Shown: positions 32,126 through 33,416 of the stretch, in pieces | Numbering within the stretch: position 1 is the first letter of the stretch | Layout of the letters: every line of letters starts with the position of its first letter | DNA from: JAUUZT01 sp964654015 | Lineage (GTDB): Bacteria; Chloroflexota; Dehalococcoidia; GIF9; AB-539-J10 | Direction: 5' to 3' | Length of the DNA stretch: 33,416 nucleotides | NCBI GenBank assembly: GCA_964654015.1 | Contig: CAZZHQ010000022.1 | Location: forward strand, 1-33,416 | The notes under the pieces: model-generated | Database searches by the model: none | Seen by the model: only the letters and a program-made list of their open reading frames with translations | Told to the model about the DNA's origin: nothing | Made by a program: the position numbers and the translations under genes

Positions 32126-33416
32126 ATGGATAGAAAAAGTCTGGAGATGCTGGAATTCCCTCCTATCAGGGAGATTCTAGCTGGCTTTACTTCGTTTTCA
32201 GCCAGTCGCGAACTGGCTATCTCTCTTCAACCCCTTCCGGACCCCGAACAGGTTTCCCTGTTATTAAGACAGTCCTCAGAGGCACGGCACCTCTTCTCTC
32301 TGGAGCATGATTTTTCCATCGGCGAGGTAACTGATATACGAGAAGAGGCAAGGATGGCAGAGAGAGGTAAGATTCTGGAACCCAAAACGCTGCTTAAGAT
32401 ACAGCAGACTTTGACCGCCATCAACCTGTTACAGGACAAATTGAAAGGACTGGCTCCAGAAATTCCCCTGTTGAGTGAGCTCACCTCTGGTCTTACCAAA
32501 CTACATCACCTCGAGAAGGACATCGGTAACTGTATAAAGGAGCCTGGCGAGTTGGTAAGTGCCGCTTCTCCCCAGTTAGCCCTGGTCAGACAAAGAGCCA
32601 GACAGATACGTGAGCAATTGACGAGCGCTCTACAAGCCATAATCAATTCACCCAAGGGCAACAGGATAATCCAGGAGCCAATTATCGCTCAAAGAGAAAA
32701 CAGATATGTCATCCTGGTGAAGGTAGAATATCGAAAAGAAATAAATGGCATCATCCATGACAGTTCCAATTCAGGGGCCACCGTGTTCATTGAGCCATGG
32801 AGCGTGGTGGAGCAGGGAAACGACCTGCGAGAGCTGCTGGCAGAGGAGCGGCGTGAGATTGAACGAATTCTCCGGGAGCTGAGTGCCAAAGTGGGAGTAT
32901 ATGAAGATGAAATCTCAAATAACATAGCTCTGGTAGCCGAACTGGACCTGGCTTTGGCCAAGGCACGATACGCCCGGGACGCCGGAGCGATTGAACCCTC
33001 GATCTCCATATCAGTCCAGGGCAGAAAAGGGGGCAAAAATAGCCAGGCGCCGGTGCTCAAACTTATAGAGGCCCGGCATCCGCTGATTGGGAAAAAGGCA
33101 GTGCCCCTTACCGTGGAGATTGGGGACGACTACCCTATACTCGTAATAACCGGGCCCAATACCGGTGGCAAAACAGTTGCTCTAAAGACAATCGGGTTGC
33201 TCAGTATTATGGCTCAGGCTGGCATGCCAATTCCCGCCTCGGAACAGAGCTGTCTTCCCGTTTTTGATAACATTTTCGCCGACATCGGCGATGAGCAAAG
33301 CATAGAACAAACGCTCTCCACCTTTAGCTGGCACATGGGTAATATCATCCGCGTCCTCAGAGACGCTACCGGAAGCAGCCTCGTGCTTCTTGACGAACTG
33401 GGTACCAGTACCGACC
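32126..33416 (+). CDS. mutS2: Endonuclease MutS2 (partial)
   Basis: The N-terminal 430 residues of MutS2 are visible; the window ends inside the gene. The core/lever region starts at MDRKSLEMLEFPPIREIL and includes REEARMAERG, NSPKGNRIIQEPI and the RENRYVILVK and HDSSNSGATVFIEP blocks, which are conserved in MutS2. The ATPase domain has Walker A GPNTGGKT (343-350), and a Walker B-like LVLLDELGTSTD at the edge. The Smr nuclease domain would lie past the edge. MutS2 limits recombination and helps rescue collided ribosomes in bacteria that have it. It is 40 nt after the YihY gene, with AAGGATAA 7 nt before the ATG. Confidence 0.94.
   Translation, partial: MDRKSLEMLEFPPIREILAGFTSFSASRELAISLQPLPDPEQVSLLLRQSSEARHLFSLEHDFSIGEVTDIREEARMAERGKILEPKTLLKIQQTLTAINLLQDKLKGLAPEIPLLSELTSGLTKLHHLEKDIGNCIKEPGELVSAASPQLALVRQRARQIREQLTSALQAIINSPKGNRIIQEPIIAQRENRYVILVKVEYRKEINGIIHDSSNSGATVFIEPWSVVEQGNDLRELLAEERREIERILRELSAKVGVYEDEISNNIALVAELDLALAKARYARDAGAIEPSISISVQGRKGGKNSQAPVLKLIEARHPLIGKKAVPLTVEIGDDYPILVITGPNTGGKTVALKTIGLLSIMAQAGMPIPASEQSCLPVFDNIFADIGDEQSIEQTLSTFSWHMGNIIRVLRDATGSSLVLLDELGTSTD

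Overview
The window looks like a chromosomal segment of an anaerobic, probably uncultured bacterium. The best guess is a member of the Chloroflexota (Dehalococcoidia-like). This is inferred from gene content: a corrinoid/UroD methyl-transfer pair, a BadF/HgdC-type Fe-S activase, an Fe-S aldo/keto reductase, a LarA-type racemase, and a C-terminal 'PVGG...TM...RR' tail on an exported protease. No rRNA or tRNA was found, so the taxon is not proven. There are no CRISPR arrays, insertion sequences or phage genes. The density and gene order are those of ordinary chromosome.

Layout. (1) 1-593, minus: the start of a BadF/HgdC-type ATPase, cut by the window edge. (2) 842-7920, plus: a tight catabolic cluster of GctA/GctB-like CoA-transferase subunits, a thiolase with an insertion, a DUF1893 protein, an aldo/keto reductase with two [4Fe-4S] motifs, a nitroreductase and a ThDP-dependent acetolactate-synthase-like enzyme. 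It starts from a good sigma70-type promoter at 733-761. (3) 8017-9497: a UlaG-like metallo-hydrolase and a SAM methyltransferase. (4) 9638-14840, mostly minus: an Old Yellow Enzyme family reductase, a wrecked formyltransferase gene in two opposed pieces, a small lipoprotein gene (plus), a medium-chain dehydrogenase and a second ThDP enzyme. (5) 15081-16843, plus: a corrinoid protein translationally coupled to a UroD-family methyltransferase. (6) 16893-18880: a MazG-like pyrophosphohydrolase (minus), then a sulfur/Fe-S cassette (NifU-like, E1-like, ubiquitin-like carrier). (7) 18881-23746: a hairpin-rich intergenic region, gamma-glutamyltransferase, an ABC-F ATPase and a lipid-kinase-like protein. 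(8) 23795-28853: LarA-family protein (minus), beta-CASP metallo-RNase (plus), LOG-family protein (minus) and an exported papain-like protease (minus). (9) 28992-33416: MarC membrane protein, DUF4342 (minus), an unknown small protein, an Asp/Glu racemase-family protein, a YihY membrane protein and the N-terminal two thirds of MutS2, cut by the right edge.

How the genes may work together. The 842-7920 genes read as an acyl-CoA module: CoA activation, thiolytic cleavage, Fe-S/flavin redox steps and a ThDP carboligase or lyase. Acyl-CoA dehydrogenase and hydratase genes are absent, so the pathway must be completed elsewhere. The corrinoid/UroD pair is a partial methyl-transfer system for an unknown methyl donor. 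The NifU/E1/ubiquitin-like trio suggests thiocarboxylate sulfur transfer. None of these substrates can be read from sequence alone. Several promoters place the predicted transcription start at or within a few bases of the start codon, suggesting some leaderless mRNAs.
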